The notes under the pieces: generated by a model
The model's database searches: none
Seen by the model: the letters and a program-made list of their open reading frames with translations, nothing else
Told to the model about the DNA's origin: nothing
Part shown: positions 54,898-63,172 of the stretch, in pieces
Position numbering within the stretch: position 1 is the first letter of the stretch
Layout of the letters: each line of letters starts with the position of its first letter
NCBI RefSeq assembly: GCF_000380025.1
Contig: NZ_KB904167.1
Span: forward strand, 62,001 to 126,000
Direction of reading: 5' to 3'
Origin: Streptococcus entericus DSM 14446
GTDB taxonomy: Bacteria > Bacillota > Bacilli > Lactobacillales > Streptococcaceae
DNA: 64,000 nt
Made by a program: the position numbers and the translations under genes

Positions 54898-55272
54898 ATG
54901 ACAACAGATAAGAAACAAGTGACAGCGGATGAAATCGTGGCAAACCTAAGAGAATTTACCAATGAATTGCATGCTGATAGCAAAGATTTTATGTTGCGCT
55001 TTCTTTTAGAGGGGAATATTAAAAAATTCAAGATGGCTAACATTATTCACAATATCAGTCATGATTTGATGGATATTTTGGAGGGGAAGAGTGCCAAAGA
55101 AGTTTTTGATAAAACCCCTGATGATGATGAAGATAACTCCTTTAGTGGCTCAATCGCTGTCAATGTGAAAACAGGTCAGATTGACGGCATCGAGGACATC
55201 ACAGACCCTAAGCTGAAAGAAGAACTTGCCGAGGTTGTCCAAAAACTAGCTGATAAATTAGGAGGTAAGTAG
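54898..55272 (+). CDS. Phage protein of unknown function (124 aa)
   Basis: Helical N-terminal half (VTADEIVANLREFTNEL) and an acidic loop (KTPDDDEDNSF). No family recognised. CAGGAGG before ATG 54898. Confidence 0.68.
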   Translation: MTTDKKQVTADEIVANLREFTNELHADSKDFMLRFLLEGNIKKFKMANIIHNISHDLMDILEGKSAKEVFDKTPDDDEDNSFSGSIAVNVKTGQIDGIEDITDPKLKEELAEVVQKLADKLGGK

Positions 55273-55273
55273 C

Positions 55274-55426
55274 ATGTGTTGGGTGGTTCAAGTACCAGTA
55301 AAAAAGCGTGGTGGTGTTATTGCTCAAAAGCGGCATGAGTTCAAGACCAAAAAAGAGGCTGAAAAGTTTAGAAGTCAGCTAGAGGGCTACTCAGAAATTT
55401 ATAAGGTTACTAAGTGGAGGTATTGA
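55274..55426 (+). CDS. Small basic phage protein (50 aa)
   Basis: MCWVVQVPVKKRGGVIAQKR and KTKKEAEKFRSQLEGY; resembles the short arm-type DNA-binding module that reads (F-x-T-K-x-E-A) in integrases. GGAGG precedes ATG 55274. Function unknown. Confidence 0.65.
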   Translation: MCWVVQVPVKKRGGVIAQKRHEFKTKKEAEKFRSQLEGYSEIYKVTKWRY

Positions 55427-55427
55427 C

Positions 55428-55607
55428 ATGGTTGGATTTTTGAAAGCAATGACAATTAGTTCGTGTTTGTTACTGGCTGGCTTTATTTGGCTAGCTGGTA
55501 GCAACATATTCAAAGAGACTACGGCTGATAAGGTTGTTTGGCTTATCATTGATGCCTATGCAGTAGGTTTGATTTATACAACTATTAGAATTTTTATGGG
55601 AGGATAA
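55428..55607 (+). CDS. Small membrane protein (59 aa)
   Basis: Two hydrophobic helices (about 8-27 and 36-56), ending RIFMGG. Starts one base after the preceding stop, with GGAGG inside that gene's end; its own end supplies the ribosome site of the next gene. Confidence 0.65.
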   Translation: MVGFLKAMTISSCLLLAGFIWLAGSNIFKETTADKVVWLIIDAYAVGLIYTTIRIFMGG

Positions 55608-55608
55608 C

Positions 55609-55911
55609 ATGAAAGATGCCATAAAAATTTTATATCCGATGCTGGTTGCCACATTTGCCTTTAGCTCTTATTTCATCAAGGATTTACAAAATCGAGTTAA
55701 AGAACTAGAAGCAAGAAAACCAGTTATCATCTATCAAGTGGACAACTCGCATGGGCGATTGATAGGTACTGTTACGAGTAAACGGCGGGTTGATGGTCAT
55801 TATACTGTAACTATCGGAGCGTATGGGGAGTTTTTAGTTACCAAAGAACAGTATGACAGTCTTAATATCGGTGACGATGCCCCAGATTTTTTGAAGAAAA
55901 GAGGAAACTAA
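55609..55911 (+). CDS. Phage membrane-anchored protein of unknown function (100 aa)
   Basis: N-terminal hydrophobic segment (about 6-23), short coiled coil (FIKDLQNRVKELEARK) and a C-terminal beta-like domain with GRLIGTVTSKRRVDGHYTV. GGGAGG before ATG 55609. No family recognised. Confidence 0.68.
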   Translation: MKDAIKILYPMLVATFAFSSYFIKDLQNRVKELEARKPVIIYQVDNSHGRLIGTVTSKRRVDGHYTVTIGAYGEFLVTKEQYDSLNIGDDAPDFLKKRGN

Positions 55912-55912
55912 T

Positions 55913-56296
55913 ATGAAAAAATTGAAGTTATTGGCATTGGCGCTAGGCCTATCAGCTCTGTTGGCTGGTTGCCGTGAAAGTGAGCGGGTTTCTTATAATC
56001 TGTCGAAAGAGGCTGACAATTTTAACGTAGTCAGAAAAATCACCATCATCAACGCCATTAAAGGCGAAGTTTTGTATCAAGTGACTGGTAAAATGTCCAT
56101 CGAGCAAGGCGAAAATCAGCTTGTCATCATTGCAGAAGATGATAAAGGTGAGTATAAAAAGCATTTCATAGGATTATCAGACAACGTGACTTATGTTGTC
56201 GAGGACATTACAGGCAAAGGTGTCAGCAATACGAAGTACACGCTTATTTTTAACCCAGAAATGGTTATCCCTATAGATGCCAAATTGGCTGATTAA
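55913..56296 (+). CDS. Beta-sandwich-type phage lipoprotein
   Basis: Protein of 127 residues; lipobox LLAGC with Cys20 after a basic start and hydrophobic core. The mature part (NVVRKITIINAIKGEVLYQV, then CII-like strand pattern and NPEMVIPI end) matches the phage beta-sandwich lipoproteins seen in streptococcal prophages. Role unknown; surface location suggests an effect on superinfection. Confidence 0.75.
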   Translation: MKKLKLLALALGLSALLAGCRESERVSYNLSKEADNFNVVRKITIINAIKGEVLYQVTGKMSIEQGENQLVIIAEDDKGEYKKHFIGLSDNVTYVVEDITGKGVSNTKYTLIFNPEMVIPIDAKLAD

Positions 56297-56312
56297 GCAA
56301 AGGAGGAAAAAA

Positions 56313-56789
56313 ATGAAACAGAATAATAGCAGTGGAAGGATTGGTTTTACTTCTTTGTTAACCCTGCTCTTTATAGGTTTGAAACTAACAGGATTTATTG
56401 AGTGGTCTTGGTGGTGGGTATTATCACCAGTCTGGGTGACACTGGTATTGGCAGTAACTTTATTCATTTGTGCTTGGCTATGGTTACAGTTCAGAGCCTT
56501 TGCTTACTGGCATACGTTGACAACAAAAGACAAGGGGAGGGCTAGATTTAGCCCCTCTAACCCTTGTGAGGTGACTATTACAGTTTATAGCCCCACTAAG
56601 TCCAAACTAGACCCACCTAACCTATATCCAACTGTTAAAGCTATTATAGACGGTATGACAGATGCTGGGATATGGACAGATGACAACCATAATGTAATTA
56701 AGGCAATGACCTTTCGATACGGTGGTTTGAGTGGTGAAAAGGGGCATTACAGGCTAGTTTTTGACATCAAGGAGGTAAATCATGAATGA
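56313..56789 (+). CDS. Two-helix membrane protein fused to a RusA-like Holliday junction resolvase part
   Basis: Protein of 158 residues. Residues about 12-28 and 33-52 are hydrophobic helices with the motif IEWSWWWVLSPVW typical of small phage membrane proteins. From about 54 it reads as a RusA-type resolvase: KLDPPNLYPTVKAIIDGMTD, then AGIWTDDNHNVIKAM, with the conserved aspartates. Streptococcal phages normally encode these separately, so this appears to be an in-frame fusion. ATG 56313 is behind AAAGGAGG; an upstream in-frame start lies inside the lipoprotein gene. Confidence 0.7.
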   Translation: MKQNNSSGRIGFTSLLTLLFIGLKLTGFIEWSWWWVLSPVWVTLVLAVTLFICAWLWLQFRAFAYWHTLTTKDKGRARFSPSNPCEVTITVYSPTKSKLDPPNLYPTVKAIIDGMTDAGIWTDDNHNVIKAMTFRYGGLSGEKGHYRLVFDIKEVNHE

Positions 56790-56946
56790 TTTTGATTACA
56801 TGGAACAGTTGCTGAAGCGTTACCGTGCAGAGGCTGAAAAGCCACTAGGATATGGTAATGGCTACCGAAGTCCTACCAGGGTTAAGCGGCTTGGTATCGA
56901 GCTAAGAAAAGCCATGATTGCATTTGAGCAGAAAAACTTTTTATAG
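56782..56946 (+). CDS. Small phage protein (54 aa)
   Basis: MNDFDYMEQLLKRYRAEAEK, basic and helical. GGAGG before ATG 56782; overlaps the RusA-like gene by 8 bases. No family recognised. Confidence 0.62.
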   Translation: MNDFDYMEQLLKRYRAEAEKPLGYGNGYRSPTRVKRLGIELRKAMIAFEQKNFL

Positions 56947-56956
56947 GAGGGGTCAG

Positions 56957-57073
56957 ATGAAGATTATTAAATTCATGTGGTCACTGTTTCGCCCTAAGCA
57001 GCCTAAATACAAAGTATCTGGTAGATGCTATTGCTGCCATGAGAAACCGCTTGAGGTTAGGAGGATAGTATAA
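56957..57073 (+). CDS. Small Cys-rich phage peptide (38 aa)
   Basis: MKIIKFMWSLFRPKQPKYKV, then GRCYCCHEK, which may bind a metal. AGGAGGGG before ATG 56957. Function unknown. Confidence 0.58.
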   Translation: MKIIKFMWSLFRPKQPKYKVSGRCYCCHEKPLEVRRIV

Positions 57074-57077
57074 AATC

Positions 57078-57338
57078 ATGAAGTTAAAAAACTGGTTTGA
57101 TAGGTTAATTAACAACATTCACGCTAAAAAAGTTTCTAAAAAATTGAAAGGCGACATTTTGCCAGGAACAGGGATATTAGTCACTCATTGGGGACAACAA
57201 ATTATTTTTAGTTGTTCAGAGATGACCATTTCCTATTCGCCCCACCAAGGAAAAACTATTAGTGTTAAAGGGGATGAGGTTTCTCTATATCCAGCAAGAA
57301 ATCTTGAGGTGAGTTATGACCAAAAAGAAAGTGGATAG
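57078..57338 (+). CDS. Phage protein of unknown function (86 aa)
   Basis: MKLKNWFDRLINNIHAKKVS, then a beta-rich part (ILVTHWGQQIIFSCSEMTIS). AGGAGG lies 18 bases upstream, rather far. Overlaps the ArpU-like gene by 23 bases. Confidence 0.62.
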   Translation: MKLKNWFDRLINNIHAKKVSKKLKGDILPGTGILVTHWGQQIIFSCSEMTISYSPHQGKTISVKGDEVSLYPARNLEVSYDQKESG

Positions 57339-57696
57339 ACTGTCTGTCACTCATAGACGAGAAATCCGATGGTTGCAGTGGTATTTTTTGAAAGATAAGA
57401 CACAGCCTAATAAGACCATTCTTGAAAGCAAAATCGAGAATGCGATGCTGTTATCCAATTTCTCTGATGCTAAAAGGTATATTGCAATCAAGACAATAAC
57501 TGCATCGATATTAGAGATAACTGATGAGCCAATTATACGGACAATCAAAGAAGTCTTTGTTTTTCAACGAATGAACATGATAGGAGCGTGCCAAAGAATA
57601 CTGTATCTAAGTCCAACAGCAGCATATAACCGTCTTACAGATTGGTTTAACGCATATTTTGATAAACTATTTGAACTAATTCCTTTGAATCAGTAA
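57316..57696 (+). CDS. ArpU-family-like late transcription regulator
   Basis: Protein of 126 residues placed at the usual spot of the phage late activator, before the packaging genes. RREIRWLQWYFLKDKTQPNK and the C-terminal RTIKEVFVFQRMNMIGACQR, LSPTAAYNRLTDWFN suggest a sigma-region-4-like helix-turn-helix as in ArpU/RinA proteins. Family call is by pattern and position. Confidence 0.6.
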   Translation: MTKKKVDRLSVTHRREIRWLQWYFLKDKTQPNKTILESKIENAMLLSNFSDAKRYIAIKTITASILEITDEPIIRTIKEVFVFQRMNMIGACQRILYLSPTAAYNRLTDWFNAYFDKLFELIPLNQ

Positions 57697-57743
57697 AAAA
57701 TCCCTATCCTATGTGCCTATAATTGAGGTACTTAGGATTTTTT
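57695..57743 (+). terminator. Hairpin / possible terminator before the ParB-like gene
   Basis: AAAAAATCC (57695-57703) with GGATTTTTT (57735-57743) flanks an inner GTGCCT/AGGTAC hairpin (57713-57731). A TATAAT (57718-57723) lies inside the loop, so a promoter may also be hidden here. Confidence 0.55.
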
Positions 57744-57756
57744 GATGGAGGAAATG

Positions 57757-58854
57757 ATGAGTGGTCTAAAAATTGAGTACGTGGATATTGCCACGGTTAA
57801 GCCTTATCACCGAAACGCTAGGCACAATGACGGCGAGGCAACAGAAAAGGTGGCAGCATCAATCAAGGCTTTTGGGTTTCAGCAACCAATCCTAGTTGAT
57901 GAGAACAATGTCATTATTACAGGTCATACAAGGCTCAAGGCGGCACTTTCTTTGGGGATTGATAAAATACCAGTAGCCCGTGCTGTAAACCTCACAGAGG
58001 AGCAGATAAAGGCATATAGGCTAGCTGATAACAGGGTGGCGGAGTTCTCAACATGGGATAAAGAGCTTTTGACTATCGAGATGGGAGAGTTTGAAACTAT
58101 TGACATGTCACAGTTTGGCTTTGAACTAGAAATAGCAGGGTTAGACTTTGGTACAGATGATGTTGATGAGGAATTGCCCAGCGGTGATGAGGACATCGAG
58201 GAAAGCAATAAGGAATTTCACAGGCAGACCACCATTAATCAGTACAATTTATATGATTACGATGAAACATGCACCGAAGGCCAATACAATATGCCCACAC
58301 TTGAACCAGTTGACCATATACCAAGCACTTTGCAAGGTTTTAACTATATCCTCAATAAGCCAGATTACACGGCGGGCGTGCATTTTTTCCTAGATGATTA
58401 CCAATTTGAACGAGTTTGGCAACGCCCAGATTTTTACATTGAGAAATTAACAGCATTCCCTTGCGTTTTAACACCAGATTTTAGTTTGTATCTTGATATG
58501 CCAGTTGCTATGCAGATTTGGAATATCTATCGTTCACGACTGATTGGTCAAATCATGCAAAATTATGGGATTGTAGTTGTCCCAACAGTATCATGGGCTT
58601 ATGAAAACAGTTTTGATTTTTGCTTTGATGGACTACCTAAACATGCCACGCTTGCAATTAGCACTATTGGAGTCAAACAGAATAAGGAACAGTTAGAAAT
58701 TTGGAAAAAAGGAGTTGATGAAATGATTAAACGACTATCACCTAAGCGACTGCTGGTGTATGGTGGCAAGATTGACTATGATTATGGAGATGTAGAGGTT
58801 GTTTATTTTGACAATGCAACAACAGAACGAATGAAACAAGGAGGTAAGAAATAA
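57757..58854 (+). CDS. ParB-like nuclease domain protein with DUF4417 C-terminal domain
   Basis: Protein of 365 residues. N-terminal ParB/Srx-like domain (VKPYHRNARHNDGEA, then FQQPILVDENNVIITGHTRL with GHTRL at 56-60, and YRLADNRVAEFS). From about 185 it is a DUF4417 domain (VDHIPSTLQGFNYI, WAYENSFDFCFDGLPKHATL). Several ATGs cluster here; ATG 57757 is best spaced from TGGAGG. Such fusions occur near phage packaging genes, sometimes with methyltransferases; a DNA modification role is possible. Confidence 0.8.
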   Translation: MSGLKIEYVDIATVKPYHRNARHNDGEATEKVAASIKAFGFQQPILVDENNVIITGHTRLKAALSLGIDKIPVARAVNLTEEQIKAYRLADNRVAEFSTWDKELLTIEMGEFETIDMSQFGFELEIAGLDFGTDDVDEELPSGDEDIEESNKEFHRQTTINQYNLYDYDETCTEGQYNMPTLEPVDHIPSTLQGFNYILNKPDYTAGVHFFLDDYQFERVWQRPDFYIEKLTAFPCVLTPDFSLYLDMPVAMQIWNIYRSRLIGQIMQNYGIVVVPTVSWAYENSFDFCFDGLPKHATLAISTIGVKQNKEQLEIWKKGVDEMIKRLSPKRLLVYGGKIDYDYGDVEVVYFDNATTERMKQGGKK

Positions 58855-59054
58855 TGGGTGGACGTGGCGCAAAAATAGGTAGATTAGTGGAAGTTAAGGA
58901 TAATAGAGGAAAAATATTATCAACCTACCGAAAAGGAAAAGGTGGTATTGCTGAAAAATTAAATCCTAGTAATGGTGTTTGGATACCAGTTGAAACTGCT
59001 ACTTGGAAGAATATTTTGAAAAAAGCAAAGGCACGAGGGCATGATATTAGATAG
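58854..59054 (+). CDS. Small phage protein with GGRGA N-terminus (66 aa)
   Basis: Starts MGGRGAKIGRLVEVKDNRGK; basic and small. The GGRG start recurs in the next gene and in many phage proteins near terminase genes. Starts one base inside the previous stop (TAATG). Confidence 0.65.
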   Translation: MGGRGAKIGRLVEVKDNRGKILSTYRKGKGGIAEKLNPSNGVWIPVETATWKNILKKAKARGHDIR

Positions 59055-59065
59055 GAGATGCAATT

Positions 59066-59464
59066 ATGGGAGGTAGAGGGGCGAGCTCTGGAATGAGTAA
59101 ACAGGGCAAGAAATACGGTACAGAGTACGAAACGTTGCATACGGACGGTAAGATAAAATTTGTTAGGTATATTGGAGGTAATGCAAAGCCTCCTATGGAA
59201 ACCATGACAAAAGGACGAATTTATGGTTTAGTTAATCAGAAAGATGAGTTGAGAAGTCTTGTGTTTTTTGACAAAAACAACAGACGGCACAAACAAATTG
59301 ATGTTTCAGGAACTCCCCACCTCATCAATGGCAAAATGGAGTTGCCACATATTCATTTTGGTTACAACCATAACGAAAAAGGAGATAGTGTATTATCAAA
59401 ACATGATAAAAAGTTAGTTGATAAAGCTAGTCAGTCATGGTATAATTATATTAGGAAAAAGTAG
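59066..59464 (+). CDS. Phage protein with GGRGASSG N-terminus (132 aa)
   Basis: Starts MGGRGASSGMSKQGKKYG. The C-terminal half contains several histidines (KQIDVSGTPHLINGKMELPH, then IHFGY), which could be a metal or catalytic site, but I recognise no family. ATAGGAG before ATG 59066. Precedes a non-coding island. Confidence 0.65.
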   Translation: MGGRGASSGMSKQGKKYGTEYETLHTDGKIKFVRYIGGNAKPPMETMTKGRIYGLVNQKDELRSLVFFDKNNRRHKQIDVSGTPHLINGKMELPHIHFGYNHNEKGDSVLSKHDKKLVDKASQSWYNYIRKK

Positions 59465-59669
59465 TTTATAGGGGAGAATGCGGAACAATACCTAGAAAAG
59501 CGATGAAAGACCGAGATAGAACTGCGGCAGGGCGTGTGGTTTGTTAGCGAGTATCGTAAATCGCCTAGCATGGCGTCGAGTAAAAACCCTTGCTTGAGGT
59601 TGGAAGCGTGTATTGTATTCGAGGAGGGGGTTCGAGTCCCCACTTTTCCTATTTTGATAGACCGTGAAC
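59465..59669 (+). ncRNA. GC-rich non-coding island with tRNA-like T-arm (candidate structured RNA)
   Basis: About 200 bases between the GGRGASSG gene and a terminator with no convincing gene. GC content is clearly above its AT-rich neighbours. Contains CGCCtagcatGGCG (about 59562-59575), an ACC/GGT stem with TTGCTT in the loop, and GGGGGTTCGAGTCCCC (about 59625-59640), identical in form to a tRNA T-arm, followed by CTTTTCC. No complete cloverleaf forms. Could be a decayed phage tRNA, a tRNA-like end of an ncRNA, or part of the packaging (cos/pac) site. Confidence 0.4.
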
Positions 59670-59692
59670 AGCACCCCAACGGGTGCTTTTTT
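59670..59692 (+). terminator. Rho-independent terminator
   Basis: AGCACCC (59670-59676), loop CAAC, GGGTGCT (59681-59687), then TTTTT. Ends whatever is transcribed from the island. From 59693 to 59795 is AT-rich leader of the terminase gene. Confidence 0.8.
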
Positions 59693-59795
59693 GTTTTATG
59701 TGGAAAAAATCCGTAAAAATACCCCTTTTTTATAACCTATACTGAAATCATGAGTAGTTTACTTGTGATTTTTTTGTTGGAAAGGGGGTCTGAAA

Positions 59796-60254
59796 TTGCC
59801 AAGAGATGGAACTAAAAATTTGAAGTCATTAAAAGACCGAACAACAGATGAACAACGGAAAATTGCATCAAAAGGCGGTAAAGCATCAGGGGTAGCTAGA
59901 CGAAAAAAAGCAGAGTTAAAAAAAGCTCTGAATATCGTTTTGACCTCTAAAGTACATCAACCTAATTTAGCAAAGTTGCTAGAAGATATGGGCTATGAAA
60001 ACTCTTATGAGATGGCTATTGTTTTTTCAATGGCTAATAAAGCCACTCAGGGAGATGTTAGAGCTGCTGAATGGATTAGTAAGTTAATGGATAATGAAAA
60101 AGATGACCTAGACCGCCAAGAGCAGCGTGAGCGTATTAAATCGCTCAAGTTGGACAACAAGGAGCGTGAAAGTGTAGGCAAGACCTCAAGTAGCCCTATT
60201 ATAATTGTTGATGAATGGGCTGATGAGCTAGAGGGGGCGACAGATGACCTTTAA
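59796..60254 (+). CDS. terS: Terminase small subunit-like protein
   Basis: Protein of 152 residues at the terS position. N-terminal RKIASKGGKASGVARRKKAE is a KGG-type basic motif, followed by a helical part (MAIVFSMANKATQGDVRAAE). The start must be TTG 59796, behind GAAAGGGGG; no ATG or GTG fits. Overlaps terL by 11 bases. Recognises phage DNA for packaging, by position. Confidence 0.75.
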   Translation: MPRDGTKNLKSLKDRTTDEQRKIASKGGKASGVARRKKAELKKALNIVLTSKVHQPNLAKLLEDMGYENSYEMAIVFSMANKATQGDVRAAEWISKLMDNEKDDLDRQEQRERIKSLKLDNKERESVGKTSSSPIIIVDEWADELEGATDDL

Positions 60255-61554
60255 TGTGCAAGAAAATGTCAACCCTCATTTCAAGCCAGTATGGGTGTCT
60301 AGGTTGCCATACAATGTCTTGAAGGGCGGGCGTAACTCCTTTAAATCATCAGTGATTGCGTTGAAGCTAGTCTATATGATGCTTAGGTACATCAGAGCGG
60401 AAGAAACTGCAAATGTGGTCGTTATCCGCAAAGTAGCAAATACTATCCGAGATAGCGTGTTTAATAAAATTTGGTGGGCAATTAATCTTTTTGGGATAGC
60501 TGATGAATTTGATAAAACAGTAAGCCCGTTTAAGATTACTCACAAAGATACAGGGTCGTCGTTTTACTTCTATGGGCAAGACGATTTTCAAAAGCTCAAA
60601 TCAAACGATATTGGCAATATCATTGCTGTTTGGTATGAAGAGGCGGCAGAATTTAGTAACCAAGAGGATTTTGACCAATCTAACGTTACTTTCATGAGGC
60701 AAAAGCACCCTAGAGCAAAATTTGTGCAATTTTTTTGGAGTTACAACCCGCCACGAAATCCATACAGTTGGATAAATGAGTGGTTTGAGAAGATAAAGAC
60801 CAATAAGAACTATCTGGCTCACTCTAGTACTTACTTAGATGATGAGCTAGGTTTTGTTACAGAGCAGATGCTAGAGGATATAGAGAGAATTAAAGAAAAT
60901 GACTTTGATTATTACCGCTATCTTTATTTGGGTGAGGCTGTTGGTCTAGGTAACAACGTTTATAATATGTCCACCTTTCATGCTATTGAGGCTCTACCAA
61001 GCGATGACAGATTGATTGGTATATCATTTGCCCTGGACGGTGGACACCAGCAGTCAGCCACCGCCTGTTGTGCATTTGGCATCACTGCCAAAGGAAAGGT
61101 AATCTTGCTTGATACCTGGTATTATTCACCAGCAGGGCAAGTTGTTAAAAAAGCACCAAGCCAGCTATCAACAGAGATTTACTATTTCACAACTAAGGTG
61201 GTAGGGCAGTACAAAGTACCTGTCTTGCAATACACCATAGACAGTGCAGAGGGTGCTTTACGAAACCAAATGTACCTTGATTTTGGTATCAGATGGCATC
61301 CAGTAGCTAAATTAAAGAAAGTAACAATGGTTGATAGTTTCCAATCTTTACTAGCTCAAGGGAGATTTTATTATCTTGATACTGAAAATAATAAGGTATT
61401 TATTGAAGAACACAAAATGTATAGATGGGATGAAAAGACTATCAAATCAGATAATCCAAATGTTATTAAAGATGATGACCATACTTGTGATACAGCTCAG
61501 TATTTTGTGTTGGATAACGCAAAGATACTTGGATTACGAGTAGGCAACGCATAA
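60244..61554 (+). CDS. terL: Terminase large subunit (PBSX-type)
   Basis: Packaging motor of 436 residues. ATPase domain: Walker A-like KGGRNSFKSS (about 25-34), Walker B-like IIAVWYEEAAE. C-terminal RNase H-like nuclease domain with acidic residues in SFALDGGHQQS, TIDSAEGALRN and DDDHTCDTAQYFV. Cuts and translocates the genome into the prohead together with TerS. Confidence 0.92.
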   Translation: MTFNVQENVNPHFKPVWVSRLPYNVLKGGRNSFKSSVIALKLVYMMLRYIRAEETANVVVIRKVANTIRDSVFNKIWWAINLFGIADEFDKTVSPFKITHKDTGSSFYFYGQDDFQKLKSNDIGNIIAVWYEEAAEFSNQEDFDQSNVTFMRQKHPRAKFVQFFWSYNPPRNPYSWINEWFEKIKTNKNYLAHSSTYLDDELGFVTEQMLEDIERIKENDFDYYRYLYLGEAVGLGNNVYNMSTFHAIEALPSDDRLIGISFALDGGHQQSATACCAFGITAKGKVILLDTWYYSPAGQVVKKAPSQLSTEIYYFTTKVVGQYKVPVLQYTIDSAEGALRNQMYLDFGIRWHPVAKLKKVTMVDSFQSLLAQGRFYYLDTENNKVFIEEHKMYRWDEKTIKSDNPNVIKDDDHTCDTAQYFVLDNAKILGLRVGNA

Positions 61555-61564
61555 GGAGGGCGAT

Positions 61565-63097
61565 ATGAGCCTAATTCAGAAAGTAAAAGACTTTTTCAAC
61601 CGTGGGAGGTATAACATGACAACAGCTAGCCTAAACAGTATTCTTGACCACCCTAAGATTGCTGTTACACAAGATGAATTTGACCGTATCCAGCAAAATT
61701 TGAGCTATTACCAGTCGAATTTTGATAATATCACTTATCTCAATACAGACGGCGACAGCAAGACAAGAAAGATGAACCACTTGCCTATTGCACGCACCGC
61801 CGCTAAGAAGATTGCCAGCCTAGTATATAACGAGCAGGCAGAAATCACGTCAGATGATGAGAGATTAAAGGACTTTCTCAATGATATGTTGGGCAACGAC
61901 CGATTTAACAAGAATTTTGAGCGCTACCTTGAAAGCTGTCTAGCTCTTGGTGGGCTGGCTATGCGTCCTTATGTGGATGGCGATAAAATCCGTGTGGCAT
62001 TTGTCCAAGCACCAGTATTTTTGCCGTTGCAGTCTAACACTCAAGATGTATCAAGTGCAGCTATCTTGACAAAGAACATCAAATCAGAGGGCAAACAGAA
62101 TGTGTATTACACACTTGTTGAGTTCCATGAATGGGTAACTAAAGATGGGCAAGAGGTGGGCAGTACCAAAGATAAGAGCCTCTACCGCATTACTAATGAG
62201 CTATACAAATCCACTAACATTGACCGTCTAGGGGAACGTGTGAGCTTGTCAGAGCTTTATACAGACCTTGAGCCAGTAACGGTGCTTAAAGACCTATCAC
62301 GCCCTCTATTCACTTACCTAAAGACCCCAGGAATGAATAACAAGGACATTAACAGCCCTTTGGGTCTGTCTATCTTTGATAATGCCAAGACCACCATTGA
62401 TTTTATCAATCGTACCTATGATGAATTTCTCTGGGAGATTAAGATGGGGCAACGCAGGGTAATTGTGCCAGAGCAATTAACCAAGCTAAAAATACAAAAT
62501 GAAGATGGGTCAATCTCTATGAAACGCCGCTTTGATGTAGAGCAAAATGTTTATATGCAGATTGAGGCAGGGGGTATGGACAAAGGCAGTATCATTGATA
62601 TTACTACTCCTATCCGCTCATCGGACTATATTTCAGCCATTTCAGAGGGGCTAAAACTCTTTGAGATGCAGATTGGGGTATCTAGTGGTATGTTTACTTT
62701 TGATGGTCAAGGGGTCAAGACGGCGACCGAGATTGTCAGTGAGAACAGCGACACCTACCAAATGAGAAATAGCATTGTGGCATTGGTTGAGCAGTCTATA
62801 AAAGAGCTTTGTGTCTCTATGTGTGAGCTTGGCAAGGCTGTCGGTCTGTATAAGGGTAATATTCCTAGTCTTGACGATATTTCAGTTAATCTTGATGATG
62901 GGGTCTTTACTGACCGACATGCAGAGCTTGACTATTGGGCTAAAATGGTTGCCTCTGGCTTTGCTAGTCAGAAAAGGGCTATTGCTAAGACCCTCAACAT
63001 CACAGAGGATGAGGCAGAGAAAGAATTGGCAGCTATCAACGGCGAATTACCGCCAGAGAATGATGCCGAGCTTGCTATATATAGTGAAACGCACTAG
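61565..63097 (+). CDS. Phage portal protein (SPP1 Gp6-like)
   Basis: Protein of 510 residues following terL. MNHLPIARTAAKKIASLVYN, then NTQDVSSAAIL and FDGQGVKTATEIVSENSDTY match Gp6-type portals of siphoviruses, a 12-mer ring at the packaging vertex. AAGGAGGGCG precedes ATG 61565. Confidence 0.9.
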   Translation: MSLIQKVKDFFNRGRYNMTTASLNSILDHPKIAVTQDEFDRIQQNLSYYQSNFDNITYLNTDGDSKTRKMNHLPIARTAAKKIASLVYNEQAEITSDDERLKDFLNDMLGNDRFNKNFERYLESCLALGGLAMRPYVDGDKIRVAFVQAPVFLPLQSNTQDVSSAAILTKNIKSEGKQNVYYTLVEFHEWVTKDGQEVGSTKDKSLYRITNELYKSTNIDRLGERVSLSELYTDLEPVTVLKDLSRPLFTYLKTPGMNNKDINSPLGLSIFDNAKTTIDFINRTYDEFLWEIKMGQRRVIVPEQLTKLKIQNEDGSISMKRRFDVEQNVYMQIEAGGMDKGSIIDITTPIRSSDYISAISEGLKLFEMQIGVSSGMFTFDGQGVKTATEIVSENSDTYQMRNSIVALVEQSIKELCVSMCELGKAVGLYKGNIPSLDDISVNLDDGVFTDRHAELDYWAKMVASGFASQKRAIAKTLNITEDEAEKELAAINGELPPENDAELAIYSETH

Positions 63098-63172
63098 GAA
63101 ACAGTAAAAATACAGTAGAAAATGGCGATTAACACCAAAAATAGCCCTAAAAAAGCAATAGAGGGGGTAGAA

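Noticed and set aside
59556..59650. Functional tRNA ending in the GGTTCGAGTCC T-arm
   Set aside because: No acceptor, D and anticodon arms pair correctly at tRNA spacing; kept only as a tRNA-like feature.
59534..59716. 60-residue open frame in the island before terS
   Set aside because: It crosses the T-arm and the terminator hairpin and has no ribosome site.
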